A DNA stretch of 64,000 nucleotides from assembly GCA_966211795.1 (NCBI GenBank), contig CBIHNW010000006.1, positions 146,471-210,470 of the forward strand. Direction: 5' to 3'. Of this stretch, positions 1 through 9,049 are shown piece by piece (the first letter of the stretch is position 1; each line of letters begins with the position of its first letter). The position numbers and the translations under genes are program-made. The notes under the pieces were generated by a model. It was not told the DNA's origin and ran no database searches. It was given only the letters and a program-made list of their open reading frames with translations. The stretch is from 21-14-0-10-47-8 sp966211795. GTDB lineage: Bacteria; Bdellovibrionota; Bdellovibrionia; Bdellovibrionales; Bdellovibrionaceae.

Positions 1-873
1 TTTTCCCTGCTTGACCAAGTCGGTCAGGCTTTGGTTGCTGGCGCAGATCACGCGCGCTTTCACGTTGGTTGATTCCTTGGCGCCGACCTTGCGGACTTCG
101 CCCGTTTCCAAAAATCGCAAGAGCTTCACTTGTTGAGTCATTGGCAAAGCTTCGATTTCGTCCAAAAACAAATCGCCACCGTGGGCCGCTTCGGCCAAGC
201 CGATTTTCATCTGGTCGGCACCGGTGAAGGCGCCGCGCACGTGACCGAACATTTCGGACTCGAAAAGATTTTCAGGAATGCCGGCGATATTGACGGTGAC
301 AAAGGGGCGAGTCTGCTCTTGCTGGTTCAAAATGCGAAACACGACCTCTTTACCGGTGCCGGTTTCGCCTTCGATCAGGATGGGGCCTGCTTCACCACGG
401 AAAGACGCGATTGTTTTTTTCACATCCTGAGATTGAGCGCTTTGGCCGACCCACTGTATGGCTTGCAAATGATGTCGTCCTTCCAGTAGGCGCATCATCC
501 ACACGGCTTCAATTTTTTCCAACGTTGCTAAGACTTCATCGGGCATCAGCGGTTTCGCTAAAAATTTTTGCGCGCCATTTTTCAGGCATCGCTCCATCAG
601 ATCCAGCGACAGGTCGCCCGACATGGCGACGATTTCAATTTGCGGATTGGTGCGTGACAGGGTCGCGATGATTTCGGGGCCTTCGGCAACATCATGGTTG
701 CTGGTCAAATGCATGTCCACCATTGCCGCGTGATACAGCATTTTGGAATCAATCAGCGCCGGATTTTTCAGCGCCGTCATCCGCCAGTGCTTCGGAAGCA
801 GCAAGCGAAGCGAGTCCGTAATCAAAGAATCGTCATCAACCACCAACAGATTGTAAAGTGCTGTATTTGCCAT
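1..873 (-). CDS. Sigma-54-dependent response regulator (NtrC family), 3' part beyond window
   Basis: Reading the minus strand from an ATG at 873 gives a receiver domain (acidic cluster VVDDDS, phospho-acceptor Asp in AMVDMHL) over about residues 1-125, then an AAA+ sigma-54 activation domain with Walker A GETGTGKE, the sigma-54 contact loop GAFTGA and Walker B-like DLFLDEIEAL. The gene runs off the left edge before the sensor regions and any Fis-type DNA-binding domain. It should activate sigma-54 promoters when phosphorylated by an unseen histidine kinase. It is divergent from serA, with only about 80 bp between the two starts, so the promoters must be very close. The class is very secure; the target genes are unknown. 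Confidence 0.93.
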   Translation of the reverse strand, partial: MANTALYNLLVVDDDSLITDSLRLLLPKHWRMTALKNPALIDSKMLYHAAMVDMHLTSNHDVAEGPEIIATLSRTNPQIEIVAMSGDLSLDLMERCLKNGAQKFLAKPLMPDEVLATLEKIEAVWMMRLLEGRHHLQAIQWVGQSAQSQDVKKTIASFRGEAGPILIEGETGTGKEVVFRILNQQEQTRPFVTVNIAGIPENLFESEMFGHVRGAFTGADQMKIGLAEAAHGGDLFLDEIEALPMTQQVKLLRFLETGEVRKVGAKESTNVKARVICASNQSLTDLVKQGK

Positions 874-953
874 TCTTTAGAGTCTGGACTCGAGAGCGGC
901 AAATGACGAGTGTTTTTGCAGGGCGATACGCTAGAAAAGCTTTGAGCAATGCT

Positions 954-2183
<1,230 letters not shown>

Positions 2184-2192
2184 GTTCAAAGA

Positions 2193-2525
2193 TCAATAGG
2201 GGCAGTTCACGCAGCCATTGCCGCAACAACTGCCTCGATCCTGATGGTATTTCTCAGTAAAAACGAAAAGTCCTTTGTCGTAATAAAAATCTTGGCCTTC
2301 GATCAATCCTTGAGAGACTGAGGGCAAAGAACTCATGTCTCCAACTGATGCACAGCCTGCTTCTTGCTTTGAGACATTGTTAAAATGCTCAAGGCATCTG
2401 TTGCAGAGACAGTCTTTGTATTGCTTGGGAATATTGGAGACGACCGGCAGAGCTTCGCACCAACAAGTCGGAGCATTCGTCATCATTTTGCATTCGAAAT
2501 TTTGGCCACAGCGAAGACAGGTCAT
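2193..2525 (-). CDS. Cysteine-rich CWC domain plus DUF5522 protein
   Basis: A 110-aa protein with two cysteine-rich parts. The N-terminal part has CLRCGQNFEC, CWC and a CLCNRCLEH cluster, as in the small 'cysteine-rich CWC' family. The C-terminal part has DFYYDKGLFVF followed by CCGNGCVNCPY, the signature of DUF5522. The two are usually seen as separate small proteins, so this looks like a fusion. The cysteines suggest metal (zinc or Fe-S) binding, which is inference. It converges on serA with 9 bp between the stop codons. Function unknown. Confidence 0.8.
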   Translation of the reverse strand: MTCLRCGQNFECKMMTNAPTCWCEALPVVSNIPKQYKDCLCNRCLEHFNNVSKQEAGCASVGDMSSLPSVSQGLIEGQDFYYDKGLFVFTEKYHQDRGSCCGNGCVNCPY

Positions 2526-2624
2526 ACAAGTTGAATACTCGAGCTCATGGGTTTGTTCAATGTGGAGTCGCGAATTTATCTGGTGGGATCGGGGAGGACT
2601 CAGCCAAGTCGTTGGGAAGATTTA

Positions 2625-2684
2625 ATGGCGCCTTCGAAGGGTTGCTCTTTTTCAATGGCACCGTCGACGGGCTTCTCGCTTTCA
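2625..2684 (+). repeat. Two imperfect 30-bp tandem units
   Basis: Two adjacent 30-bp units begin ATGGCGCCTTCGAAGGG and ATGGCACCGTCGACGGG, with a weaker third start after them. Read in the plus frame they encode a 10-aa repeat of the pattern MAPSxGxSxS, but no convincing gene contains them. They lie just upstream of the hairpin at 2699-2729. Confidence 0.5.
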
Positions 2685-2689
2685 AGGGC

Positions 2690-2732
2690 CCCAAAAAGCA
2701 AAAAGCGCCTGAGACCATCTCAAGCGCTCTTG
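2690..2732 (-). terminator. Rho-independent terminator (minus strand)
   Basis: Read on the minus strand, AGCGCTTGAGA and TCTCAGGCGCT form a stem with a 4-nt loop, followed by TTTTTGCTTTTT. The T-rich tail lies only on the minus-strand side. No coding gene lies immediately upstream of it, so it may end a non-coding transcript. Confidence 0.7.
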
Positions 2733-2945
2733 TATACCGAAGTTATCGGATACCTAACGTCATTTTGGGGGACCCCTCTCAGGGAGATAAGGAAGTTCCA
2801 GCAAATGCAGTCTTCGGTTTTTAATCACCACACGTCCTCCTGTTGATTGTCGAATAGAGTCTTAAGCCTCCGTCACCAGCCTGGGGACTTTCACCCACAG
2901 TTTCTGATGTCGACAAAGTACTTTTCGGACGAAAGTCTGGGAGCT
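2733..2945 (-). ncRNA. Candidate structured RNA ending at the 2690-2732 terminator
   Basis: The minus strand between about 2945 and the terminator lacks a plausible gene but holds several stems: ACTTTCGTCCGAAAAGT, GGG-TGAAAG-TCCC, a CCCTGAGAGGGG stem, and a longer bulged hairpin GTATCCGA...TCGGTATAC at about 2737-2757, then the intrinsic terminator. A minus-strand TTGACC at about 2962 could be a -35 element, but the matching -10 is weak. I compared it by eye with tmRNA, RNase P, SRP RNA and 6S RNA and found no convincing match, apart from a slight resemblance of GAGGCTTAAGACT to part of 6S RNA. Purely a candidate. Confidence 0.3.
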
Positions 2946-3040
2946 AAAGGGGTCAAATGTGAGGGTTTTTCGAAATCTCAATGCGAGACGCGTTAAGCTC
3001 ATGAAAGCCGCGGAAATTTCCGCACAGAAAAAATATTTTC

Positions 3041-3127
3041 ACCCGCCAAAATTTTGAATTTGCAAAACCCGCAGAAAATTTTGAAATCACCAACCGCACC
3101 GACATTTTTGAAATTGCAAACCCGACT
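3041..3127. repeat. Degenerate 26-30-bp tandem repeat (three units)
   Basis: Three consecutive units share the pattern CCGC-N-AAATTTTGAAAT-N-GCAAAACC, with drifting spacing. They lie in the gene-poor region between the CWC/DUF5522 gene and the flavoprotein gene. No coding or regulatory function is evident. Confidence 0.4.
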
Positions 3128-3337
3128 GACGATTGTCATTTAGAAACCCGGCGTTTCATTGGAAATTCCAGTTCGCAACGTCAGGATCGAAGACTCACAA
3201 TCTTGTCGACGGATTCGTAGACAAGAATCCAAGCCTCAGCAGCGAAGTCTTCTTGTTCCAGAACGGGTTTTTGCGGAGGGGCCGGGTAGGGTCAGCGCTG
3301 ATTAACGCGCTATTGCTACATAAAAAGGGAAGGCACC

Positions 3338-3376
3338 ATAAAAAAGCCCGATTTGCCTGTTCAACAAATCGGGCTC
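3338..3376 (-). terminator. Rho-independent terminator (minus strand)
   Basis: AGCCCGATTTG (3345-3355) and CAAATCGGGCT (3365-3375) form a perfect 11-bp stem. On the minus strand it is followed at once by six T residues (plus-strand A run 3340-3345). It is the strongest hairpin in this gene-poor stretch. Confidence 0.85.
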
Positions 3377-3423
3377 AAGTTCTGATAACGCCCTTCAGAG
3401 GGGAAAAGTTCGAAGGCACGCTC
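3338..3423 (-). ncRNA. Candidate small RNA, about 85-90 nt
   Basis: A sigma-70-like minus-strand promoter (TTGTCA at 3453-3458, 17-bp spacer, TAGGTT at 3430-3435) would start transcription near 3423. A strong intrinsic terminator follows at 3338-3376. The interval contains no open frame of note. Promoter, length and terminator together are those of a typical bacterial sRNA. No family was recognised and no target is proposed. Confidence 0.4.
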
Positions 3424-3429
3424 AGGACA

Positions 3430-3458
3430 AACCTAAAAACCCATCGAGAATTTGACAA
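3430..3458 (-). promoter_or_regulatory. Sigma-70-like promoter for the candidate sRNA
   Basis: TTGTCA and TAGGTT with exactly 17 bp between them, read on the minus strand, sit about 50 bp upstream of the terminator stem at 3345-3375. Confidence 0.4.
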
Positions 3459-3766
3459 CTACATCAGTTTTGCTGAGTGGGCGAGCGGGTCTTTGATCCG
3501 CACAAAACTTTTATCGAATTTAGACCTGTTTCCTATGGAAAATTCCCGATTGTCGAGCTTCTGGTCAGATCAATTTTTCACCTTCCAGCCATTGGTCAAA
3601 TGCCAGAAATAGGAATTCAGTTCAAACATCGGTGCTTGAAGACGAGAGCCCAAAGATAAGAGCCCAAAGGATGTCCATCCACGATGTTGACCATCGGGAC
3701 GATGCAATGTCTGGAATCCAAGATAACATGCCATACCAACGGCAAAGATCGTGGATGGAGACCCTC

Positions 3767-3801
3767 ATGGATCATGGATCATGGATCATGGATCATGGAT
3801 C
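3767..3801. repeat. Five perfect copies of the 7-mer ATGGATC
   Basis: ATGGATC occurs five times head to tail, each copy giving one GATC site. A 7-bp unit changes frame with every copy gained or lost, but no gene spans it here. It could be a simple slippage tract. Confidence 0.85.
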
Positions 3802-3975
3802 AGTCCCGCGGATTGTGGGTCGCAGGCTGCGGAACTTTGATAGGTTTTGTCTGGGGTGGGGACCGGACCCATCGCGGAAGGTTGGCGCAACGGAGAGTCT
3901 TGCGAAATCAATTTCGTGTTTGGGATTTTGGAGTGCGCGGCCGACGGCGAGTCGGCTTTGCAAGGACTTGGAGAA

Positions 3976-5376
3976 TTAAAGATCGAAAACTTTGCCGGGG
4001 TTGATGATGCCGTCGGGATCAAAAACTTTTTTGATCCCCTTCATCAGTTCGATCTCGGCCGGCGATCGGGTGTAAGTGAGGAAAGATTTTTTTGTCAGTC
4101 CCACTCCGTGTTCAGCCGAAATGCTGCCGCCTTGTTTGCGGACGGCATCGAAGACCATTTGGTCGACCTTGCGACACTCTTGCACGAAGACTTCTTTGGT
4201 CATGCCGTCAGGGCGCAAAATGTTGATGTGCAAATTGCCATCGCCGATGTGTCCAAACCAAATCACTTCCCATGTCGGATAAGCCTTGGTCAGAATCTGA
4301 TCGAGATCCTGCATGAAAGAAGGAACCTTCGAAATGCCGACCGCGATATCATTTTTGTAAGGCGAATATTTGGCCAAGGATTCGGAGATGTCTTCACGCA
4401 GGCGCCAGAAATTCTTGGCTTGCGAGTCCGACTGGCTCATCGCTCCGTCAACCACCAAAGATTTCTCGAGACATTGCTCAAAGACCTCGAGCACGGCAGC
4501 TTGATCTGCTTCAGATTTCATTTCGACTTCGGCCAAGACATAATATTCGCATCGAGTTTCGAAAGGACGCGGGAGCTGAGTGCTCTCGATCACTTTCTGC
4601 AAAGCTTTTTCCGAGAACATTTCAAATGCAACCAAAGTGCATTTCTTTTTGAATTCGCTGAACACATTCATCACGGCATCCAGTCCTGAAACACCCATCA
4701 CCAAAACTTGCAGTGGGGGAGGGGCTTGCGTCAGGCGGATTTGCGCTTCGACGATAAACCCCAGAACACCTTCGCTGCCGATGAAAAGATGGCGAAGATC
4801 CAAGCCGGTCGCATTTTTCACCAGCGAGCGATTGAGATCCAAAATTTCGCCGGTGCCGGTGACGACCTTGAGACCCGCCACCCACTCGCGCGTGAGACCG
4901 TAGCGCACAACCTTGATGCCGCCCGCGTTGGTGGCGATGTTGCCACCCATCTGCGACGAGCCGCGAGCCGCGAAATCCACCGGATAATAAAGTCCCTTGT
5001 CATGCGCGAATTGCTGCAAGCTCTCGGTCACGACGCCGGGTTGAATGGTGACGACTTGATCTACCGGATTGAAATCCAAAACGCGATTCATTTTTTCAAA
5101 CGAGACAATCACTTCGCCGTGGGTGGCAACCGCCGCACCACTGAGACCCGTGCGTCCGCCTGATGGGACCAACGCGATCTTGTGTTGGCGCGCCCACAGC
5201 ACGATTTTCTGCACATCTTCGGTGCTCATTGGAAACAAGATGGCCGATGCTTTGATATCAAAGTAAGTGGTCCAATCGCGGCCATAGTATTTCAAAGACT
5301 CGGGGTCGGTCTTGATTTGGTCCGCTTTCAGAAAACTGAGCTCGTTGAGCGCCATGGAACCTGCTTCGGTGGGCAT
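3976..5376 (-). CDS. FAD-binding oxidase of the GlcD / D-lactate dehydrogenase family
   Basis: About 466 aa. The N-terminal FAD_binding_4 (PCMH-type) domain shows VPSGGRTGLSGAAV and the FAD-contact run GGNIATNAGG. The C-terminal FAD-oxidase_C domain shows the substrate/metal-binding GHIGDGNLHIN and SAEHGVGLTKK. The family oxidises D-2-hydroxyacids (D-lactate, glycolate, D-2-hydroxyglutarate) and passes electrons to quinone or a partner protein; the exact substrate cannot be read here. An ATG at 5388 is possible, but the ATG at 5376 has GGAG six bases ahead, so it is preferred. No GlcE/GlcF or Fe-S partner lies nearby, so it probably works alone. The class is secure, the substrate open. Confidence 0.9.
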   Translation of the reverse strand: MPTEAGSMALNELSFLKADQIKTDPESLKYYGRDWTTYFDIKASAILFPMSTEDVQKIVLWARQHKIALVPSGGRTGLSGAAVATHGEVIVSFEKMNRVLDFNPVDQVVTIQPGVVTESLQQFAHDKGLYYPVDFAARGSSQMGGNIATNAGGIKVVRYGLTREWVAGLKVVTGTGEILDLNRSLVKNATGLDLRHLFIGSEGVLGFIVEAQIRLTQAPPPLQVLVMGVSGLDAVMNVFSEFKKKCTLVAFEMFSEKALQKVIESTQLPRPFETRCEYYVLAEVEMKSEADQAAVLEVFEQCLEKSLVVDGAMSQSDSQAKNFWRLREDISESLAKYSPYKNDIAVGISKVPSFMQDLDQILTKAYPTWEVIWFGHIGDGNLHINILRPDGMTKEVFVQECRKVDQMVFDAVRKQGGSISAEHGVGLTKKSFLTYTRSPAEIELMKGIKKVFDPDGIINPGKVFDL

Positions 5377-5407
5377 GGGATTCTCCATTGAAAGCGCTAT
5401 TTAAACC

Positions 5408-5770
5408 TTATTTCAGTTTCAGGGCAAGAAGGCTTCGCGCGAAGGCATCGCTTTCTAAATTCACGGGCTCTTTTTTGAGATAGGATTGATGCATCTTTTC
5501 CAGAAGCTCATGGGCCTGCTGGAACAATTCGCTGCTTTGGTGATTTTTTTGCTGGACCAGGAGCTCGAGTTTTTCACAGATCACGGAAATTTCAGGATAG
5601 CCGTAAGTTTTGCCGGTGCCTTTGAGCTTGTGGTACTCGTCTTCCAGGCCCACCCAATTTTGGTGACCGACCAAAAGCTTGAGGTTCTCGATTTTGCCCG
5701 GAAGCTTCTTCAGGTAATCTTCCTTCAGTTCGCCCAGCACCATCGATAGCTTTTGTTTGTGTGCCGTCAT
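5408..5770 (-). CDS. Hpt-domain (histidine phosphotransfer) protein
   Basis: 120 aa starting MTAHKQKLS. An all-helical Hpt-like core carries the phospho-accepting histidine in EYHKLKGTGKTYGYPE, which matches the HxLKG(S/T)..xG pattern. It should relay phosphate between a hybrid kinase and a response regulator; no kinase is adjacent. Its ATG overlaps the stop of the upstream DUF2892 gene (ATGA, 5767-5770), so the two are translationally coupled. Pairing a small membrane protein with an Hpt protein is unusual and the functional link is unknown. Confidence 0.8.
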   Translation of the reverse strand: MTAHKQKLSMVLGELKEDYLKKLPGKIENLKLLVGHQNWVGLEDEYHKLKGTGKTYGYPEISVICEKLELLVQQKNHQSSELFQQAHELLEKMHQSYLKKEPVNLESDAFARSLLALKLK

Positions 5771-5970
5771 GGAACGAATCTTTTTTCCTGAATTTGAGCG
5801 GTGCGAATTTTGAAGAAAGAGTAGATCGGGCACAAACCCCAGCTGGCAGTTAGCACCAAATAAGCTCCACCAAAGGCCCACCATGGACCGCCGGCAACGG
5901 CCCAAGCCGCCAACAACACGCCAAAGAAAAATCGAAGTGCGCGATCCCAGACCGCCAAGTTGATTTTCAT
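5767..5970 (-). CDS. DUF2892 (YgaP-like) small inner-membrane protein
   Basis: 67 aa beginning MKINLAVWDRALRFFFG, with two closely spaced hydrophobic helices (about residues 12-30 and 34-50) and GLCPIYSFF near the end, typical of DUF2892 proteins. These are found alone or fused to rhodanese domains; their role is not established. It overlaps the downstream Hpt gene by 4 bp and is divergent from the nitronate monooxygenase gene. Confidence 0.8.
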   Translation of the reverse strand: MKINLAVWDRALRFFFGVLLAAWAVAGGPWWAFGGAYLVLTASWGLCPIYSFFKIRTAQIQEKRFVP

Positions 5971-6024
5971 ACTGTCAGTCTAGATTCTTTTGCCTTCGAA
6001 ACACAAGTTTTTTACCATGCTGGG

Positions 6025-7017
6025 ATGGCTCAAATACAAACGTCGTTCACCGACCTCATGAAATGCGATCTTCCCATCATCGGGGCGCCGATGTTCCTGG
6101 TCTCTAACGTTGAGATGGTCGTGGCCATCAGCGAAGCGGGCGGCGTCGGGACCTTTCCGGCCCTGAACTATCGCCCCATCGAGCAGTACCAGAAAGCGCT
6201 GAAAGACATGAAGGCGCGCACTCAAAAGCCGATCGGCGTGAACATCATCGTCAACAAGAGCAACGCGCGCCAATCGGATGATCTCAAGCATGCGCTGGAC
6301 GCTGGAGTGAATTTATTTATCACCTCCCTTGGTAGCCCCAAACAAGTGATCGCGGACGCGCATCGAAATGGCGCCAAAGTCGTGTGCGATGTCACGAACC
6401 TTGAGCACGCCAAAAAAGTTCAAGACATGGGCGCTGACGGCGTGATTGCGGTCAGCAGTGGAGCAGGCGGGCACGCGGGGCCCATTTCTCCATTGGTGCT
6501 GATCCCCTGGTTGCAAAAAGAACTGCGCATCCCGGTGATTGCCGCGGGTGGAATTGCGGACGGTCGCTCGATGGCGGCAGCCCTGACTCTTGGAGCATCG
6601 GCGGTTAGCATCGGCACGCGATTTATTGCTTCAGCCGAAGCCGGTGTCGATCAAGCGTATAAAGATGCCGTCGTCAAATCGACGCCGGAAGATATCGTGA
6701 TGACCACAAGGGTGTCCGGAACACCGGCTGCGGTGATCAATACGGCTTACGTGCAAAAGCTCGGGCTGGATCTTCCGTGGTATTTGAAAATGTTGAAGGA
6801 TCAAAAGCTCACGAAAAAATACGTCGTGCCCTTGATTCACTGGCTTGGCATGCAACAGTTGGAAAAAGCCGCGACCGGTCCCACCTGGAAAACTGTTTGG
6901 AGTGCGGGGCAGTCGGTGGGCCTGATTGACGAGATTTTACCCTGCCGTTCCATCATGGAAAAACTGGTGCGCGAGTATCAGGAAACCGTGACTCACACTC
7001 CCAAACTGAAATTGTAA
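6025..7017 (+). CDS. Nitronate monooxygenase (2-nitropropane dioxygenase family)
   Basis: 330 aa TIM-barrel flavoenzyme. It shows GAPMFLVSNVEMVVAISEAGG near the N terminus, GVNIIVNKS, the His-containing SSGAGGHAGPISPL that carries the catalytic base in this family, and the FMN-phosphate loops VIAAGGIADGR and ALGASAVSIGTRF-like sequence. It oxidises toxic alkyl nitronates using FMN and O2; some members act instead as other FMN oxidoreductases, so the substrate is inferred. It is the first gene after a 54-bp divergent promoter region and is followed by a methyltransferase gene 64 bp later. Confidence 0.88.
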   Translation: MAQIQTSFTDLMKCDLPIIGAPMFLVSNVEMVVAISEAGGVGTFPALNYRPIEQYQKALKDMKARTQKPIGVNIIVNKSNARQSDDLKHALDAGVNLFITSLGSPKQVIADAHRNGAKVVCDVTNLEHAKKVQDMGADGVIAVSSGAGGHAGPISPLVLIPWLQKELRIPVIAAGGIADGRSMAAALTLGASAVSIGTRFIASAEAGVDQAYKDAVVKSTPEDIVMTTRVSGTPAAVINTAYVQKLGLDLPWYLKMLKDQKLTKKYVVPLIHWLGMQQLEKAATGPTWKTVWSAGQSVGLIDEILPCRSIMEKLVREYQETVTHTPKLKL

Positions 7018-7081
7018 ATAGCGCACAGCTTCGGCGCCCAAGGCCCTTGCCTGTGGGCTCGCTCTCGATGTTCAATGCCCT

Positions 7082-7897
7082 ATGGCCAAAGCAAAATACA
7101 TTCACGGATTTGATCCCACAGAGCAGAAACGATTGATCGAGCAGGCCGAATTTCTCGAGCCCTACGTCTACGCCGGCATCGATCTAGAGTTCAAAGAAAC
7201 TCTTCTCGAGGTCGGCTGCGGGGTCGGCGCTCAGTCGAAAATCATGTTGCGACGATTTCCGCATTTGAAAATCGACGGTCTGGATATTTCCGAAGCGCAA
7301 CTGGAAGCGGCCAAGCATTATCTCAAAAAAGAAATCAAAGACAAGCGCGTGACGCTTTCGAAAAAAGACGCGCAAACTTTTTCCATGCCAAAGAAAAGCT
7401 ACGACGCTGCTTTCTTGTGTTGGTTCCTGGAACACGTGCCGGATCCCTTGAAGGTGTTAAAGCGCATCCGCAAACATCTCAAACCAGGCGCCAAGATTTA
7501 TTGCACCGAAGTCTTCAATCAATCGCTTTTCGTTCAACCCTACAGCCCATACTTTTTAAAATACTGGTTCGAGTTCAATGACTACCAATGGGCCATTGGC
7601 AACAACCCCTTTGTGGGAAGCATGCTGGGACATTATCTGCAGGAAGCGGGTTTCACCGATGTCCAGGTTGAATGCCGCTCGTTCCTGTTCGATTCGCGCG
7701 AGCCAGAACGTCGACGCACGTTTGTGGATTACTATTACAAGCTGATTCTCAGCGCTAAGGACGCCCTGATCAACGAGGGTCGGGTGACCCTCGAGATGAT
7801 GGACAAAATGGACGAAGAAATCGAGAAGGTGAAAAAGACGCGCGATTCGGTCTTCTTCGACGGTTGGATGCGGGCCACGGCCCGCGTTCCGAATTAA
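7082..7897 (+). CDS. Class I SAM-dependent methyltransferase
   Basis: 271 aa. The SAM-binding motif I is LLEVGCGVGAQSKI, motif II lies near KIDGLDISEAQLEAAK, and the later motif is SYDAAFLCWFLEHVPDP. The layout is that of the Methyltransf_11/25 family that methylates small molecules, lipids or quinones; the substrate cannot be told. The C-terminal part is longer and rich in aromatic and charged residues. It may be cotranscribed with the preceding nitronate monooxygenase gene. Confidence 0.85.
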   Translation: MAKAKYIHGFDPTEQKRLIEQAEFLEPYVYAGIDLEFKETLLEVGCGVGAQSKIMLRRFPHLKIDGLDISEAQLEAAKHYLKKEIKDKRVTLSKKDAQTFSMPKKSYDAAFLCWFLEHVPDPLKVLKRIRKHLKPGAKIYCTEVFNQSLFVQPYSPYFLKYWFEFNDYQWAIGNNPFVGSMLGHYLQEAGFTDVQVECRSFLFDSREPERRRTFVDYYYKLILSAKDALINEGRVTLEMMDKMDEEIEKVKKTRDSVFFDGWMRATARVPN

Positions 7898-7900
7898 GGA

Positions 7901-8857
7901 CTAGGATCCGGTCTTCTCACACCAACGGAACTTGACGAATTTGGCGCCTGTCGCCGGACACAACGTGGCGTTGAATTTGCTTTGGTAGCAGGCATCGATC
8001 GAATTGATGGTGGCATTACCCAAGGTTCCATTCTGATAGCGACACATCAGATAGCCCTGAATATCCGATTGCGAAGTCCAGGCCGAATCTCCGGACCAAT
8101 TCTTCGCCCAAAATTCGAGCCCTGCCGAGTCAGGACAGCGATCCAAATAAGTCTGGTACATTTCAATGATGTGATTGCGAAGGGCATCACCAGCAACCAC
8201 ACACACGTAGGAATCGTTCGCGCTGGCAACAGCGATGGTGTCGCGCACGATCTGCGACACAGACGACGTCAGATTTTGTGTCACGCTGGTTCGGCAGGTC
8301 ACCGTGAAATTTCGCGTGTCGGTCGATTGAATGGCGTCCAGATCAGCACTGGTCAGAATCTGGGTGCCGGTCATCACTTGAAAGGTATCTCCAGCAAGAC
8401 AAAAACGGTTGGAAGGCGTCTGTCCCGCCGAATTGAGATTTTGATATTCCGTCGAGCCTTTGATTCCGGCTTCCAGTTGGCTCACAAGGCTTGTGCCAGC
8501 GCGAAGCTGAGCATTGTACCAATAGTCCAATCCGGGACGATCCGCACAACGGTGCACGAGGCGAATGTAGGTGTTGATCAAAGCTTTCTTATCAGAAGCA
8601 ACATCGTTACAAACCTGATCCATCGCGAGAGGCGCATACGAAGTCGCGCTGGTGGAAACGCTGGGGACCGTCGAGCTTGAATTCGTATTCGTGCTCGTCG
8701 TCGAAGTTTGGCTCGCGCTGGTCGACGTGCCATCAACCGTGGCCGTAGGCTTTTGGCAATTTTGAAACAGCAAAAGAACAACGCTCGCCGAGATCGTGCA
8801 AAGCACACCGATTTGCAGAGCTTTTCTTTTTCCGTTTCCGCTTCCGTCGTGGTTCAT
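7901..8857 (-). CDS. Exported protein with two DUF4214-like repeats
   Basis: 318 aa. A basic N terminus is followed by one hydrophobic helix (about residues 16-30) ending in FQNCQKP, either a lipobox-like site or a membrane anchor, then a Ser/Thr-rich linker (about 38-75). Two repeats follow: INTYIRLVHRCADRPGLDYW and IEMYQTYLDRCPDSAGLEFW, matching the DUF4214 pattern of a Tyr-Leu-Arg helix then Pro-Asp-x-x-Gly-Leu-x-x-Trp. Many cysteines suggest disulphides outside the cytoplasm. In other bacteria DUF4214 occurs in surface and adhesin-like proteins; the role here is unknown. It converges on the methyltransferase gene with only 3 bp between stops. Confidence 0.75.
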   Translation of the reverse strand: MNHDGSGNGKRKALQIGVLCTISASVVLLLFQNCQKPTATVDGTSTSASQTSTTSTNTNSSSTVPSVSTSATSYAPLAMDQVCNDVASDKKALINTYIRLVHRCADRPGLDYWYNAQLRAGTSLVSQLEAGIKGSTEYQNLNSAGQTPSNRFCLAGDTFQVMTGTQILTSADLDAIQSTDTRNFTVTCRTSVTQNLTSSVSQIVRDTIAVASANDSYVCVVAGDALRNHIIEMYQTYLDRCPDSAGLEFWAKNWSGDSAWTSQSDIQGYLMCRYQNGTLGNATINSIDACYQSKFNATLCPATGAKFVKFRWCEKTGS

Positions 8858-9049
8858 GAATCCCCCTCTGAGACGTTCTCATCGGTTCATTCGATGCTAA
8901 ACTTTAGTCCAATCCACCCCCTTTGGCATCGACTTCGCATTCTCACGATGTTTGGCATTGAAATCGACGCAGAGTGGACGGCTCCCATCAAGCAGATAAG
9001 AATTGCCGGACCTGTCCACCTTTTAGACATTGAAAAAGGATCCCTTCAA

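Larger units (their letters stand above)
3377..3975. other. Gene-poor interval
   Basis: No convincing gene on either strand. It holds the sRNA promoter above, a 7-bp tandem repeat at 3767-3801 and a GCCGAC-GGCGA-GTCGGC hairpin (3940-3956) about 20 nt past the flavoprotein stop; this hairpin lacks a T tract. Confidence 0.5.

Noticed and set aside
130..906. Plus-strand open frames over the first 900 bases
   Set aside because: They are antisense to the sigma-54 response regulator, whose domain motifs are unmistakable on the minus strand.
2733..2945. tmRNA, RNase P, SRP RNA or 6S RNA
   Set aside because: None of the defining conserved elements (tRNA-like ends and tag frame, GAGGAAAGTCC-type core, SRP tetraloop helix, paired 6S ends with central bubble) could be recognised.
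3133..3612. A 159-codon plus-strand frame in the gene-poor region
   Set aside because: It runs across the strong 3338-3376 hairpin, has no ribosome site, and shows no domain-like or compositional sign of coding.
3940..3956. Hairpin GCCGAC-GGCGA-GTCGGC as terminator of the flavoprotein gene
   Set aside because: No T tract follows on the minus strand, so it does not meet the pattern of an intrinsic terminator.
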